The position numbers were made by a program, and so were the translations under genes. From contig LR134135.1 of NCBI GenBank assembly GCA_900635465.1, positions 310,001-374,000 on the forward strand: a stretch of DNA of 64,000 bases, given 5' to 3'. The notes beneath the pieces were generated by a model. It did no database searches. It saw only the letters and a program-made list of their open reading frames with translations, and had not been told where the DNA came from. Shown here one piece after another: positions 1 to 9,959 of this stretch (position 1 is the first letter of the stretch; every line of letters begins with the position of its first letter). This DNA is from Lelliottia amnigena. Its GTDB lineage: Bacteria; Pseudomonadota; Gammaproteobacteria; Enterobacterales; Enterobacteriaceae.

Positions 1-167
1 CAGCACAGCGATGTGCGTCCAGCAAGCATCTGAATAAAGCGCACTGGAGCACGATTTATCTCGACGGATCGCTTCCGGATTCGCAGATTTACTATCTGGT
101 GGATGCGTCTTATCAGCAGGCCATTGAGTTGCTGCCGGATACGACCCGGCAGCAACTTTCAGTCTAA
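1..167 (+). CDS. yjbR: YjbR, MmcQ/YjbR family protein, 3' part, frameshifted
   Basis: This is the C-terminal part of YjbR, a small DNA-binding-like MmcQ/YjbR family protein of unknown cellular role; the 5' part lies before the window. Bases 1-20 read QHSDVR in frame 1. From about base 21 the E. coli-like reading (KHLNKAHW, then YLDGSLPDSQIYYLVDASYQQ-like) continues in frame 3, ending at the TAA at 165-167. Frame 1 itself stops at 31-33. One missing base, probably an A in the cca-agc junction, explains the break. The gene converges on uvrA with 2 bp between the stop codons, the same order as in E. coli. Confidence 0.8.
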   Translation, partial: AQRCASSKHLNKAHWSTIYLDGSLPDSQIYYLVDASYQQAIELLPDTTRQQLSV

Positions 168-169
168 GA

Positions 170-2991
170 CTACAGCAGAGGTTTCAGGAAGCGCGCGGTG
201 TGCGAGGCTTCGCACTCTGCGACTGTCTCTGGCGTACCGGAGACAAGGATTTCACCGCCGCCGCTGCCGCCTTCCGGACCGAGATCCACAATCCAGTCCG
301 CGGTTTTGATAACGTCCAGGTTGTGCTCAATCACCACAATCGTGTTGCCCTGATCGCGTAACTGATGCAGCACTTCAAGCAACTGCTGGATATCGGCAAA
401 GTGCAAACCGGTGGTCGGTTCATCCAGGATGTACAGCGTCTGACCCGTCCCGCGTTTGGACAGTTCACGCGCCAGCTTCACGCGCTGCGCCTCACCGCCG
501 GACAGCGTTGTCGCCGACTGCCCCAGACGAATATAGGTCAACCCTACGTCCATCAGCGTTTGCAGCTTACGCGCCAGCGCAGGCACTGCATCAAAGAACT
601 CACGAGCTTCTTCGATGGTCATATCCAGCACTTCGTGGATTGTCTTGCCCTTGTACTTAATCTCCAGCGTTTCACGGTTATAGCGTTTGCCTCTGCACTG
701 ATCGCACGGCACATAAATATCCGGCAGGAAGTGCATTTCGACTTTGATCACGCCGTCACCCTGACAGGCTTCACAGCGTCCGCCGCGCACGTTAAAGCTG
801 AAACGTCCCGGCGTATATCCGCGCGAACGTGATTCAGGAACACCCGCAAACAGTTCACGCACAGGCGTAAACACGCCGGTATAGGTCGCCGGGTTAGAAC
901 GCGGAGTACGACCAATCGGACTTTGGTCGATATCGATAACTTTATCGAAATGTTCCAGACCATGGATCTCGCGATATGGCGCCGGTTCCGCGAGCGTTGC
1001 GCCGTTTAACTGGGTCTGCGCAATCGGGAACAGCGTGTCGTTAATCAGCGTGGATTTACCGGAACCCGAAACGCCCGTTACGCAGGTGAACAGCCCCACC
1101 GGCAGCGTCAGGGTCACATCTTTCAGGTTGTTGCCGCGCGCGCCGGTCAGCTTCAACACTTTTTCCGGATTGGCCGCGACGCGCTGCTTCGGAACTTCAA
1201 TTTTACGCTTGCCGCTCATGAACTGGCCGGTCAACGATTCCGGCACCGCCATAATGTCTTTCAGCGTGCCTTCGGCCACGACCTGACCACCGTGCACACC
1301 TGCACCAGGACCGATGTCGATCACGTGGTCAGCGGCGCGGATCGCATCTTCATCGTGCTCAACCACAATCACCGTATTGCCAAGGTTACGCAGATGAATC
1401 AGCGTGCCGAGCAGGCGCTCGTTATCGCGCTGATGCAGGCCGATAGACGGTTCATCCAGCACGTACATCACGCCGACCAGGCCCGCGCCAATCTGGCTTG
1501 CCAGACGAATACGCTGCGCTTCACCGCCGGAGAGGGTTTCCGCCGAGCGAGAAAGTGACAGATAGTTCAGGCCGACGTTAACCAGGAACTTCAGACGATC
1601 GCCGATCTCTTTCAGGATTTTCTCTGCAATTTGCGCGCGTTGGCCCGCAAGCTTGAGATTCGTGAAGAAATCCATCGCATGGCCGATGCTCATATCCGAG
1701 ATGGTCGGCAGCGCGGTATTCTCGACAAAGACGTGGCGAGCCTCGCGCTTCAGACGCGTCCCCTCGCAGGACGTACAGGAACGGTTGCTGATAAATTTCG
1801 ACAGTTCTTCGCGCACGGCGCTCGATTCTGTCTCTTTATAACGGCGTTCCATGTTGTGCAGCACGCCTTCAAACGGATGACGACGCACGGACGTATCGCC
1901 GCGATCGTTCATGTATTTGAATTCAATATTCTCTTTTCCAGAACCGTACAGCACCACTTTATGAACAGTTGCACCCAGGCTGCCCCACGGCGCATCAACG
2001 TCGAATTTGTAGTGTTCCGCCAGTGATTTCAGCATCTGGAAATAGTAGAAATTACGGCGATCCCAGCCGCGAATTGCACCACCCGCCAGCGAAAGCTCTG
2101 GGTTCTGGATCACGCGATCCGGATCGAAATATTGCTGCACGCCCAGACCGTCGCAGGTTGGACACGCACCCGCCGGGTTGTTGAACGAAAACAGACGCGG
2201 TTCGAGTTCACGCATGCTGTAGCCGCAAATCGGACAGGCAAAATTCGCCGAGAAGAGCAGCTCTTCTGCTTTTGGATCGTCCATGTCAGCCACAACTGCC
2301 GATCCGCCGGAGAGATCCAGCGCGGTTTCAAACGATTCGGCTAAGCGCTGCGTGAGGTCTTCGCGCACCTTAAAGCGGTCAACGACCACTTCAATGGTGT
2401 GTTTCTTTTGCAGCTCAAGTTTTGGCGGATCCGACAGATCGCACACTTCACCGTCGATACGGGCGCGGATATAACCCTGGCTTGCCAGGTTCTCCAGCGT
2501 TTTGGCGTGCTCACCTTTTCGGTCTTTAATGATAGGAGCCAGCAGCATCAGGCGTTTGCCCTCTGGCTGTGCCAGCACGTTATCCACCATTTGGCTGACG
2601 GTTTGCGCCGCCAGCGGCACGTCATGGTCCGGGCAGCGCGGTTCACCTACGCGGGCAAACAGCAGGCGCAGGTAGTCGTGAATTTCAGTAATAGTGCCGA
2701 CCGTTGAGCGCGGGTTGTGCGACGTTGATTTTTGCTCAATCGAAATCGCAGGCGATAACCCTTCAATGTGGTCAACGTCCGGCTTTTCCATCAGCGACAA
2801 AAACTGACGCGCATAGGCAGAAAGCGATTCAACGTAACGGCGCTGTCCTTCGGCGTATAAGGTGTCGAAAGCCAGTGATGATTTGCCAGACCCCGAAAGC
2901 CCGGTCACGACAATAAGCTTGTCGCGAGGGATTATCAGGTTGATATTCTTGAGATTATGGGTGCGGGCGCCCGTACTTCGATCTTATCCAT
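170..2991 (-). CDS. uvrA: UvrABC excinuclease subunit A, frameshift at codon 8
   Basis: UvrA is the damage-recognition ATPase of nucleotide excision repair; it loads UvrB onto lesions. Two ABC ATPase modules are visible, each with a Walker A (GLSGSGKSS near residue 33 and GVSGSGKST in the second half) and an LSGGEAQR signature. Zinc-binding CxxC pairs (CPIC/CPTC and CEAC/CDQC) are also present. The uninterrupted frame begins only at 2908 inside the first Walker A, but the true ATG is at 2991 (MDKIEV). A missing G at about 2962-2971 (CGGGCGCC for CGGGGCGCC) shifts the frame. Restoring it gives 940 residues, the E. coli length. The gene diverges from ssb and shares a LexA operator with it, so SOS induction is expected. 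Confidence 0.95.
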
Positions 2992-3073
2992 TCACCTTTC
3001 CCGGTAGAGACTCGGATGCCTGGTTTGTTTGAAGGACAAACGGCAGAAACGGCTAATTATGACACAATCCGAC

Positions 3074-3089
3074 CTGTTTGAATATACAG
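3074..3089. promoter_or_regulatory. LexA (SOS) box between uvrA and ssb
   Basis: The 16-base element ctgtttgaatatacag is CTG-N10-CAG with the TATA-rich core of LexA operators. It lies in the 244 bp divergent uvrA/ssb intergenic region, where E. coli has its uvrA SOS box. SOS control of uvrA (and in part ssb) is inferred from this position and match. Confidence 0.88.
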
Positions 3090-3235
3090 TATTGGAATGC
3101 ATTTTCTGATTCGTTGTGCAACAATGTATGGTTCACGCAGATATCTGGAATCCATGCTGCAACTATCAAAATGCTACATGGAAATGATACACTCGCGCGT
3201 TACACTATTAAGAAACGAATTCAGGAGACACGATC

Positions 3236-3769
3236 ATGGCCAGCAGAGGCGTAAACAAGGTGATTCTCGTCGGTAATCTGGGCCAGGACCCGGAAGTACG
3301 CTACATGCCGAGTGGTGGTGCAGTTGCCAACATTACGCTGGCTACTTCCGAATCCTGGCGTGATAAAGCGACCGGTGAGATGAAAGAGCAGACTGAATGG
3401 CACCGCGTTGTGCTGTTTGGCAAACTGGCCGAAGTGGCTGGTGAATATCTGCGTAAAGGTTCTCAGGTGTATATCGAAGGCCAGCTTCGTACCCGTAAAT
3501 GGACCGATCAGTCCGGTGCAGAGAAGTTCACGACGGAAGTTGTGGTTAACGTTGGCGGCACCATGCAAATGCTGGGTGGTCGTCAGGGTGGTGGTGCTCC
3601 GGCAGGCGGTGGTCAGCAGCAGCAGCAGGGCAGTTGGGGTCAACCTCAACAGCCACAGGGCGGCGGCAACCAGTTCAGCGGCGGCGCGCAGTCTCGCCCG
3701 CAGCAGCAGTCTGCACCAGCACCGTCTAACGAACCCCCAATGGATTTCGACGACGACATCCCGTTCTGA
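3236..3769 (+). CDS. ssb: Single-stranded DNA-binding protein
   Basis: SSB coats single-stranded DNA in replication, repair and recombination and recruits partners through its C-terminal tip. The 177-residue product has the OB-fold at residues 1-112 (starting [20 protein letters not shown]). A Gly/Gln-rich flexible linker follows at about 113-165, and the conserved acidic tip MDFDDDIPF closes the chain. The length is essentially that of E. coli SSB (178). The ATG follows a good aggaga Shine-Dalgarno sequence. It diverges from uvrA across the LexA box and is closed by a strong intrinsic terminator. Confidence 0.98.
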   Translation: MASRGVNKVILVGNLGQDPEVRYMPSGGAVANITLATSESWRDKATGEMKEQTEWHRVVLFGKLAEVAGEYLRKGSQVYIEGQLRTRKWTDQSGAEKFTTEVVVNVGGTMQMLGGRQGGGAPAGGGQQQQQGSWGQPQQPQGGGNQFSGGAQSRPQQQSAPAPSNEPPMDFDDDIPF

Positions 3770-3800
3770 TTGTTATAGACGAAATGCTTTGTACTGCCCG

Positions 3801-3825
3801 AAGCCCTGCATTTGCAGGGCTTTTT
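3801..3825 (+). terminator. Intrinsic terminator of ssb
   Basis: Inverted repeat gccctgca-tt-tgcagggc followed by TTTTT, 32 bp after the ssb stop codon. Confidence 0.9.
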
Positions 3826-3867
3826 GTTTGAGAAAGTCGGTGTTCAATACGAATATTTCGCGATTGA

Positions 3868-4149
3868 TCAAGTGATGACCACCGGCCAGTCTGGTGGGGT
3901 ATGGCTCATGGCTTCCATCATGACGACTTTCACATTGCTCCAGATAGTTGCTACGTCCGCCATCGTAATGCCCAGTAAGCCCGTCGCAAACCAACATGCT
4001 GCGCCCAACCCCAATAAGGTGCTGATCACGGCGAGCCCAGCGTAATCTGATTTACGGAATTGAATATTTAGCGTGCTGGCTAAAAACATCATCACTGCAC
4101 TCAATAACGGCCAGCGTAAAAGAACCATGCTGGTAGTAATGGTTGCCAT
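3868..4149 (-). CDS. yjcB: YjcB inner-membrane protein of unknown function
   Basis: This 93-residue hydrophobic protein closely matches E. coli YjcB in length, start (MATITTS) and order (after ssb, converging on it). Two or three hydrophobic segments (about residues 7-30 and 38-65) predict an inner-membrane protein. An in-frame ATG 33 bp upstream exists, but the shorter start matches the family. I know of no established function. Confidence 0.85.
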   Translation of the reverse strand: MATITTSMVLLRWPLLSAVMMFLASTLNIQFRKSDYAGLAVISTLLGLGAACWFATGLLGITMADVATIWSNVKVVMMEAMSHTPPDWPVVIT

Positions 4150-4648
4150 AAAACCTATCCTCGAGATAACAAAAAGTAACAATGAAACGGTGTTTCACGT
4201 TGCAAAATATGTGTGAACTATATCACACTTGTTCTTTTATTCGCCAGTGCTGTTGCCGGGAAACTGTGCGTTACCAGTCGCTTCTGCATAAGGATTTGTC
4301 GTAGTGAAAATATATCTTCGCAGGCTAAGAAACAGTTTTACAGGGTGTTTATAAGGAATTCATTAGGATAGCGAAAACAAGTACGACTGAGGTGAGAATA
4401 GACAATATTTACAGTATTAATACTATGACTTATGCTTGAACGGACAATTAATTATACGCACAGCTAATAACTCAACCATTTGAATTAATAGATTATTTAT
4501 TATTTTGTCATTTAATTTTTACACATGCAATTTTGTATTTACATAAGTATGCGCTGTCTTTTAATAATCATTAAGTCATGTTTTGTGCGAATGTTGAGAT
4601 ATTCGTTATGCCCGACTTTTATTATTCAATCACCTGCGAATAAAAACG
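4150..4648. other. Intergenic region, yjcB/diguanylate cyclase, no gene seen
   Basis: This roughly 500 bp AT-rich divergent region (markedly lower GC than its flanks) carries no convincing reading frame or RNA gene. It must contain the promoters of both neighbours, but I could not assign them. The low GC is typical of H-NS-bound or newly acquired DNA and coincides with a gene not found at this place in E. coli. Confidence 0.5.
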
Positions 4649-6052
4649 ATGAAAGACACCTGTCGTGAAATGATTAACGACAGCATGCTGGCTTTGCATG
4701 CTTTAGCAAAACTGATGCCGCTGCTTACGCCTCAGCGTTCGCTGACTGAAATGCTGGAAACGATCAATCGTACGCTTGGCTCAACGCTTGCCTGGGTCAG
4801 TATCGGTGATGAAAGCGCTGAGCCGCGGGTGGTTTGCGCGGGAGAGGTTGTTTGTCACACGGGTGAAGTGACGAATTTTCTGGCCAGCACGTTGCTGCAA
4901 CAGCATCATCATTCATGGCGGTCTATTTACTGGAAAGAAAGCGTTGGCAAGGTGATGTTTTCACCTCAGCATCCAGGGCATGCGCAATTACAAAGCGGTG
5001 TGTTATACAAATTCTCCTCCCGTGATGGAGGTTGCTGCGGGTATTTCTTTCTCGCGTTTTCCAAGCGTATTGATACATTACCCATCCTGAAAAATATCGT
5101 GGTTGTGCTCGCTGAAAAGCTCAAAGATTATTTTGTCGAAATGATTTCACGAGAGCGCATGGCAATAGAAATGCAGCGTGTGGTGACACAATATAAAACG
5201 CTGTTTGAACGTGCCCCGGTGCTAATGACCTCTTTTGATCGACATAACCGCTGCGTGTTGTGGAACGGTGAATGCGAAAAAGTATTTGGCTGGAGCATGG
5301 AGGAAATCAATGCTTATCCCGAACCATTGGCGCTTTTTTATCCCGACCCCGCAGAACGACGACGGGTACGCGATTCAATCCATCTTTCATCCCTGAAAGA
5401 TATGTACGAGTGGCACCCGCTGCGAAAAGACGGATCGCAGCTCACGATTTTGTGGTCGAATATTCTCCTGCCCGACAGCTCTATTTTGAACATTGGCCTG
5501 GATATCACCGAACGCAAAAATGCGGAGCGCCAGCTTGCGGTGAGGGCCACCACTGACGACCTCACCGGATGTTTTAATCGCTCCGCTATTTTGCAGAAGC
5601 TTCAGGCGGCGACGGAGTGCAATCAGCTGTCAGAAACGGAAGGTCCTTTCTGCGTGTTGATGTTCGATCTGGACTACTTCAAGCAGATCAACGATGAGTG
5701 GGGTCATCAGGTTGGGGACGCGGCCCTTGTCTATTTTTGCGATCGGCTGCGAGAATTGAGCCCGAGACTGTCTGCACTGGGTCGGGTTGGTGGCGAGGAG
5801 TTTTTGCTCCTGCTCACGCAAGCCGATAGCCAGGCCGCGATGGCGCTCTCGACAACGCTGCGTTCCTCGCTCTTTGACAGACCCCTGCTGGTCGAAGACA
5901 AAGCGTTGGTTCTTTCCTTTAGTGCTGGCGTGGTAGAGGTCTGTCATGGTCAACACGACACCTCTTCACTTCTTACGCGTGCCGATAAAGCGCTATATGC
6001 TGCAAAACGTAGCGGCAGAGGAAAAACGGTGATCTCCGTTGATTATTTATAA
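4649..6052 (+). CDS. PAS-GGDEF diguanylate cyclase
   Basis: Predicted diguanylate cyclase making c-di-GMP from two GTP. The 467 residues hold an N-terminal GAF-like region (about 15-165), a PAS domain (about 175-292, ending LDITERKNAERQ) and a C-terminal GGDEF domain (about 298-467) with an intact GGEEF active site near residue 380. The inhibitory I-site RxxD expected nine residues before the GGEEF motif is not present, so feedback inhibition is probably absent. No transmembrane segment is evident, so it is likely cytosolic. It directly precedes the c-di-GMP phosphodiesterase pdeC, with 338 bp between. The start has only a weak ribosome site; a nearby downstream ATG (MINDSML) is an alternative. 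Confidence 0.85.
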   Translation: MKDTCREMINDSMLALHALAKLMPLLTPQRSLTEMLETINRTLGSTLAWVSIGDESAEPRVVCAGEVVCHTGEVTNFLASTLLQQHHHSWRSIYWKESVGKVMFSPQHPGHAQLQSGVLYKFSSRDGGCCGYFFLAFSKRIDTLPILKNIVVVLAEKLKDYFVEMISRERMAIEMQRVVTQYKTLFERAPVLMTSFDRHNRCVLWNGECEKVFGWSMEEINAYPEPLALFYPDPAERRRVRDSIHLSSLKDMYEWHPLRKDGSQLTILWSNILLPDSSILNIGLDITERKNAERQLAVRATTDDLTGCFNRSAILQKLQAATECNQLSETEGPFCVLMFDLDYFKQINDEWGHQVGDAALVYFCDRLRELSPRLSALGRVGGEEFLLLLTQADSQAAMALSTTLRSSLFDRPLLVEDKALVLSFSAGVVEVCHGQHDTSSLLTRADKALYAAKRSGRGKTVISVDYL

Positions 6053-6390
6053 ATCATCATTCGGAATGGTTATCTGCAAATAATCTGAAATTTCATGATC
6101 AAGTTGTATTTTTTTCATGCTGTTGCGAGTTTGGCTTAATCAATGATCCCCTGTCGTGTTATCTTAAAACTCACCGGTAATGCTGGATAATAACTTTCCT
6201 TAATAAAAACGAAACGCATTCTTTTAGTTTGAGTTACGGACACATATTATCGTCATAACTAAGTTTGAGAATTTTAATACTAAAAGTCAGTTGCTAACTT
6301 CGCATGATTCATGCAACGTAATCACCTGTTTATCAAAGCATCCGGCCTTCATTACTACAGGCACACATATTGCAGGGATATAGGGCGGAA
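6053..6390. other. Intergenic region upstream of pdeC, no gene seen
   Basis: About 340 bp of AT-rich sequence between the diguanylate cyclase and pdeC. I see no reading frame, RNA gene or clear terminator. The distance suggests that pdeC has its own promoter rather than being co-transcribed from the cyclase. Confidence 0.5.
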
Positions 6391-7978
6391 ATGAATCGTA
6401 GCGCACGGCGCCAAGGTGCTGAGGGTAGTCGGGGTCATCATGGTAGTTTTGCTACCTGTGATGCTTGCGCTATGGTTTGCCCAGCTAAGAGCCGTTACCG
6501 AAACAAGCAGTCAGCTACGAACCTTTGCCCAACTCGCTTTAGATAAAACTGAACTCGTTATTGAACAGGTTGATTTAGCCCGCGACGCCGCCAAAAAATA
6601 CCAGGGTGAAGTGTGTTCGCCTGCGCATCGGCAATATATGTTAAATGTCGTTCGTGGACGGCTCTACGTTGCCGATTTAATATATGCAGATGGCCAGCGT
6701 TTTTTATGTTCCACGGTCTCCACGCCAGATCAACCCTACATTATCCCTGGCGCAAATTACACACGTAAACCCGACGTCTCAATCTATTATTTCCGCGATA
6801 CGCCTTTCTTCGCCGGTTATAAAATGACATATATGCAGCGCGGAAATTATGTGGTGGTGGTCAACCCATTGTCATACGGTGAAGTCATGACAGCCGACCA
6901 TGCATTGACATGGGGTGTATATGACACGGTAACCAACAATTTCTTTTCCGTGAGTCCACACGCCGAGATTTCTTTATTACATTCGCTATTAGGTAATTCT
7001 GAGCAAGCATTTCAAAGTGATGGACGTTTTTACACCACCGCGAATTCTACGAAACGTCCTATCGCCGCGATTGTTTCCACCTCGAATACTCGATTTTATG
7101 AAGTTCTCTATCATCAGGCGACATTGACGCTGCCGCTAGGGATGATTTGCAGCATTATTATATTGCTGGTGTGGTCACGTACACATCGAGAATTTAATTC
7201 ACCTGGACGTTTATTGCACCGCGCATTAAATAAACGCCAGCTGTGTGTACATTATCAGCCCATTATTGATATAAAAAATAAGCAATGTGTGGGTGCAGAA
7301 GCACTACTTCGCTGGCCGGGCTTTAACGGTCAGGTGATGAGTCCCGCAGAATTTATTCCGCTGGCAGAAAAAGAGGGAATGATCGAGCGGATCACCGATT
7401 ATGTTGTTGAAGAGGTCTTTAACGATCTTGGGCATTTTCTGGGTAACAACCCGCATCTTTATATCTCCATTAACCTGTCGGCATCCGATTTCCACTCTTC
7501 TCGCCTGATCGCCCTGATCTCTGATAAAGCTCAGCACTATTCTGTGCGCGCTCAACAAATTAAAATTGAAGTGACAGAGCGTGGGTTTATTGATGTACCG
7601 AAAACCACGCCTGTAATTCAGGCTTTCCGTCAGGCCGGTTATGAAGTCGCGATCGACGACTTTGGTACCGGTTATTCCAACCTGCATAACCTGTACTCAC
7701 TGAACGTGGACATTCTGAAAATCGATAAATCATTTATCGATACCCTGACCACCAACAGTACCAGCCATCTGATTGCAGAGCACATCATTGAGATGGCCCA
7801 GAGCTTGCGGCTGAAAACCATTGCTGAAGGGGTGGAGACGGCGGAGCAGGTGACATGGCTACTGAAGCGCGGTGTGCAATATTGCCAGGGCTGGCATTTT
7901 GCGAAGGCGATGCCGCCGCAAGAATTTATGGACTGGCAGCAGCACCCTGTTCACGTTCTGGTCCCGCGTACCAGCTAG
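6391..7978 (+). CDS. pdeC: PdeC-type c-di-GMP phosphodiesterase (CSS-EAL), frameshift near start
   Basis: PdeC (YjcC) is an inner-membrane phosphodiesterase that hydrolyses c-di-GMP. It has a periplasmic CSS-motif domain between two membrane segments (about residues 13-33 and 235-255) and a cytoplasmic EAL domain. The CSS cysteine region (FLCSTV) and catalytic EAL signatures (EALLRW, DDFGTGYSNL, LKIDKSF, EGVET) are present. In E. coli PdeC, disulfide state of the CSS domain controls activity. The open frame starts at a GTG at 6416, but the ATG at 6391 (MNRSARRQ) after an agggcggaa site fits the family. One extra G at 6415-6416 separates the two frames. Removing it gives 528 residues, the E. 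coli length. It overlaps the convergent soxS by 4 bp. Confidence 0.93.
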
Positions 7979-8301
7979 TTGAGCTGGTGGCGGTAATCGC
8001 TCGGGGTGCGATCAAATTCGCGTCTAAACACCCGGGAAAATGTCTGTTGCGACACGTATCCTAAATCCATCGCGATATCAAAAATCGGGCGGCGCGTGCT
8101 GCGCAGCGCCTGCGCTGCCAAAAGTAATCTGCGCTGACGAATGTAATCTCCCAGCGTCTGATGCATGACCGTGCGGAACATTCTCTGCAAATACCATTTC
8201 GAATAGCCCGACTTCTTCGCCACGGCGTCAATGCTTAATGGTTGGTCGATATGTTCATCAATCCATTCAATCAATGTCTGAATAATTTGCTGATGTGACA
8301 T
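7975..8301 (-). CDS. soxS: SoxS, AraC-type superoxide-response activator
   Basis: SoxS activates the superoxide regulon (sodA, zwf, fpr, micF, acrAB and others). The 108-residue protein is only an AraC/XylS DNA-binding domain with two helix-turn-helix motifs (VAKKSGYSKWYLQRMF, and DIAMDLGYVSQQTFSRVFRR in the second). It is nearly identical to E. coli SoxS. The ATG at 8301 (MSHQQ) is preferred over an upstream ATG that would add nine unrelated residues. It diverges from soxR over the SoxR operator, and cellular SoxS level is set by transcription from that promoter. Confidence 0.97.
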   Translation of the reverse strand: MSHQQIIQTLIEWIDEHIDQPLSIDAVAKKSGYSKWYLQRMFRTVMHQTLGDYIRQRRLLLAAQALRSTRRPIFDIAMDLGYVSQQTFSRVFRREFDRTPSDYRHQLN

Positions 8302-8360
8302 AAGGTTGCCCCTCTTTAAATACAACACTTTCAGTTGATTGGTCGTTTTCTCTGCGGGGG

Positions 8361-8391
8361 AGTATAATTCCTCAAGTTAACTTGAGGTAAA
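8361..8391 (-). promoter_or_regulatory. soxS promoter with SoxR operator in a 19 bp spacer
   Basis: The perfect 18-base palindrome cctcaagttaacttgagg (8370-8387) lies between a -35 (TTTACC, 8391-8386) and a -10 (TATACT, 8366-8361) separated by 19 bp. This long spacer and internal dyad are the hallmark of MerR-family activation. Oxidised SoxR would untwist the spacer to fire soxS. Confidence 0.93.
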
Positions 8392-8399
8392 GAGGTTTT

Positions 8400-8858
8400 A
8401 TGGAAAAGAGATTACCGAGAATTAAAGCGTTGCTCACACCGGGTGAAGTCGCAAAACGCAGCGGGGTGGCGGTCTCGGCGCTGCATTTCTATGAAACAAA
8501 AGGGCTGATTAAAAGTATCCGCAACGGTGGCAACCAGCGCCGTTATACCCGTGATGTGCTGCGTTACGTGGCGATTATCAAAATTGCGCAACGCATCGGG
8601 ATCCCGTTGGCGACCATCAGCGACGCCTTTGGCGTGCTGCCGGAGGGCCATTCGCTGAGTGCAAAAGAGTGGAAAGATCTCTCCTCACAGTGGCGCGAGG
8701 AGCTGGACCGGCGTATCCATACGCTGGTTGCGCTGCGCGATGAGCTGGATGGATGCATCGGGTGTGGGTGTCTTTCCCGGAGCGATTGCCCGTTGCGTAA
8801 CCCTGGCGACAAACTGGGTGAGCAGGGCACGGGTGCGCGGTTGCTGGGCGAAGAATAA
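8400..8858 (+). CDS. soxR: SoxR, redox-sensing MerR-family activator
   Basis: SoxR senses redox-cycling drugs and superoxide through a [2Fe-2S] cluster and activates soxS. The 152-residue protein has the MerR winged helix ([21 protein letters not shown], about residues 14-34), a dimerisation helix and the C-terminal cluster motif [12 protein letters not shown] with all four cysteines. It has the same length class as E. coli SoxR (154). It lies divergently from soxS and its start codon is within 15 bp of the operator, consistent with autoregulation. Confidence 0.97.
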   Translation: MEKRLPRIKALLTPGEVAKRSGVAVSALHFYETKGLIKSIRNGGNQRRYTRDVLRYVAIIKIAQRIGIPLATISDAFGVLPEGHSLSAKEWKDLSSQWREELDRRIHTLVALRDELDGCIGCGCLSRSDCPLRNPGDKLGEQGTGARLLGEE

Positions 8859-9000
8859 AAAACTAAAGCGCCAGACTAAGGCGCTTTAGTTTATTCCCGG
8901 TCTTTGTCTTTCACTCTATCCCGCTGGTTCACGGGAGGGTTTCCCCCGACATCAGCACCCCTCATGTCGAGCAGTTGGGGAGGTTCCGGTTTGTGCTGAC
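8857..9000 (-). ncRNA. sraL: SraL (RyjA) small RNA
   Basis: The position (between soxR and the next gene, antisense orientation), predicted length of about 140 nt and strong terminal hairpin with a T tract on the minus strand match SraL/RyjA, which in Salmonella is RpoS-dependent and represses tig (trigger factor). A good -10 (TACAAT, 9012-9007) sits at the right distance for a start near 9000. Internal dyads rich in C and G (cccctcatg..., gggaggg...) suggest a folded RNA. The exact ends are estimated from the -10 and terminator. Confidence 0.72.
8862..8893. terminator. Bidirectional terminator shared by soxR and SraL
   Basis: 11 bp stem actaaagcgcc/ggcgctttagt with a 7-base loop. A TTT tract follows on the plus strand and a longer TTTTTTATT on the minus strand, so it can end both soxR mRNA and SraL. 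Confidence 0.85.
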
Positions 9001-9121
9001 ACTTTAATTGTATGCAAAATCGTCATCTTCGCCAGCGCGAACGTTCAGATTTTAGCCAAAATTTTTTCGCGGAGTTGTGCAATTTTCTATAGTTAGTTTG
9101 TATGAATCAGAGGAGAAAACC

Positions 9122-9787
9122 ATGCTCACGCTCCACCATTTGAATCAATCCCGTTCACAGCGCGTGATCTGGGCGCTTGAAGAACTTGACGTGCCGTATC
9201 AAATTGTCCGCTATCAGCGCGAAAAAACCATGCTGGCGCCGCCGTCACTCAAGAAAATCCACCCGCTGGGTAAATCGCCCGTGGTAGAGGATAACGGACT
9301 GATCCTCGCAGAATCGGGTGCAATTCTTGAATACTTGCAAGAAACCTATGATCCCCAGTCGCATCTCAAGCCTCAGGATGCGGCGCAGAAAACCCAGTAT
9401 CGCTTCTGGCTGCATTACGCCGAAGGGTCGCTGATGCCCTTGCTGATGATGAAACTGGTCTTTAACAGTCTGGGTAAACCGCCGGTGCCTTTCGGCATGC
9501 GAACGTTGGGTAACCTGCTGGGGCAGGGCGTGCAGAAAGGCTATCTCAACCGTCAGATTGAAACGCATGCGCGTTTTGTCGAATCGCATCTGGCCGAGAA
9601 CAGCTGGTTCGCAGGCGATCATCTCAGCATGGCGGATATTCAGATGAGCTTCCCGGTCTTCGCGTTGCTTGCGCGCGGTGGAATCGACAACCTCCCGCAT
9701 CTACACGCGTGGAAGAAAAAGGTTGAAATGCGTCCGGCGTGGCAACGTGCGATTCAACAGGGTGGACCCTTTGAAATCCCCGGATAA
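9122..9787 (+). CDS. Glutathione S-transferase family protein
   Basis: Cytosolic GST-like protein of 221 residues: thioredoxin-fold N-terminal domain (about 1-80, with QSRSQRVIWALEEL and the glutathione-site loop GKSPVVEDNG...LAESGAILEYL) and an all-helical C-terminal domain (about 90-215, with the folding motif FAGDHLSMADIQM). It probably conjugates or reduces substrates with glutathione, but the substrate cannot be read from sequence. The ATG at 9122 follows an aggagaaa site; an upstream in-frame ATG at 9077 adds a non-family extension. A GST gene in this position also occurs in Salmonella, next to soxR. Confidence 0.85.
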   Translation: MLTLHHLNQSRSQRVIWALEELDVPYQIVRYQREKTMLAPPSLKKIHPLGKSPVVEDNGLILAESGAILEYLQETYDPQSHLKPQDAAQKTQYRFWLHYAEGSLMPLLMMKLVFNSLGKPPVPFGMRTLGNLLGQGVQKGYLNRQIETHARFVESHLAENSWFAGDHLSMADIQMSFPVFALLARGGIDNLPHLHAWKKKVEMRPAWQRAIQQGGPFEIPG

Positions 9788-9815
9788 ACATTAATTGTTA
9801 TTAAATTGCGCATTC

Positions 9816-9831
9816 ACGATAACGTTTGCGC
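9816..9831. promoter_or_regulatory. Candidate PurR operator 1 upstream of ghxP
   Basis: acgataacgtttgcgc resembles the PurR consensus ACGCAAACGTTTNCNT, with the central AACGTTTGCG intact. It lies 263 bp before the ghxP start in an otherwise gene-free interval. GhxP is a known PurR-regulated purine permease in E. coli. Confidence 0.5.
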
Positions 9832-9959
9832 ATCCTCTGGTTATTTCTTCAGCGTCATAAGCTAATTTTAGCGAAAAACGACAAAGTTAAGTTGAAAACG
9901 CCCTGTATTAGGCTAGATAATCGTTTGCCTTCAATTAACCACCCGTTTTGTAAGCGCGG

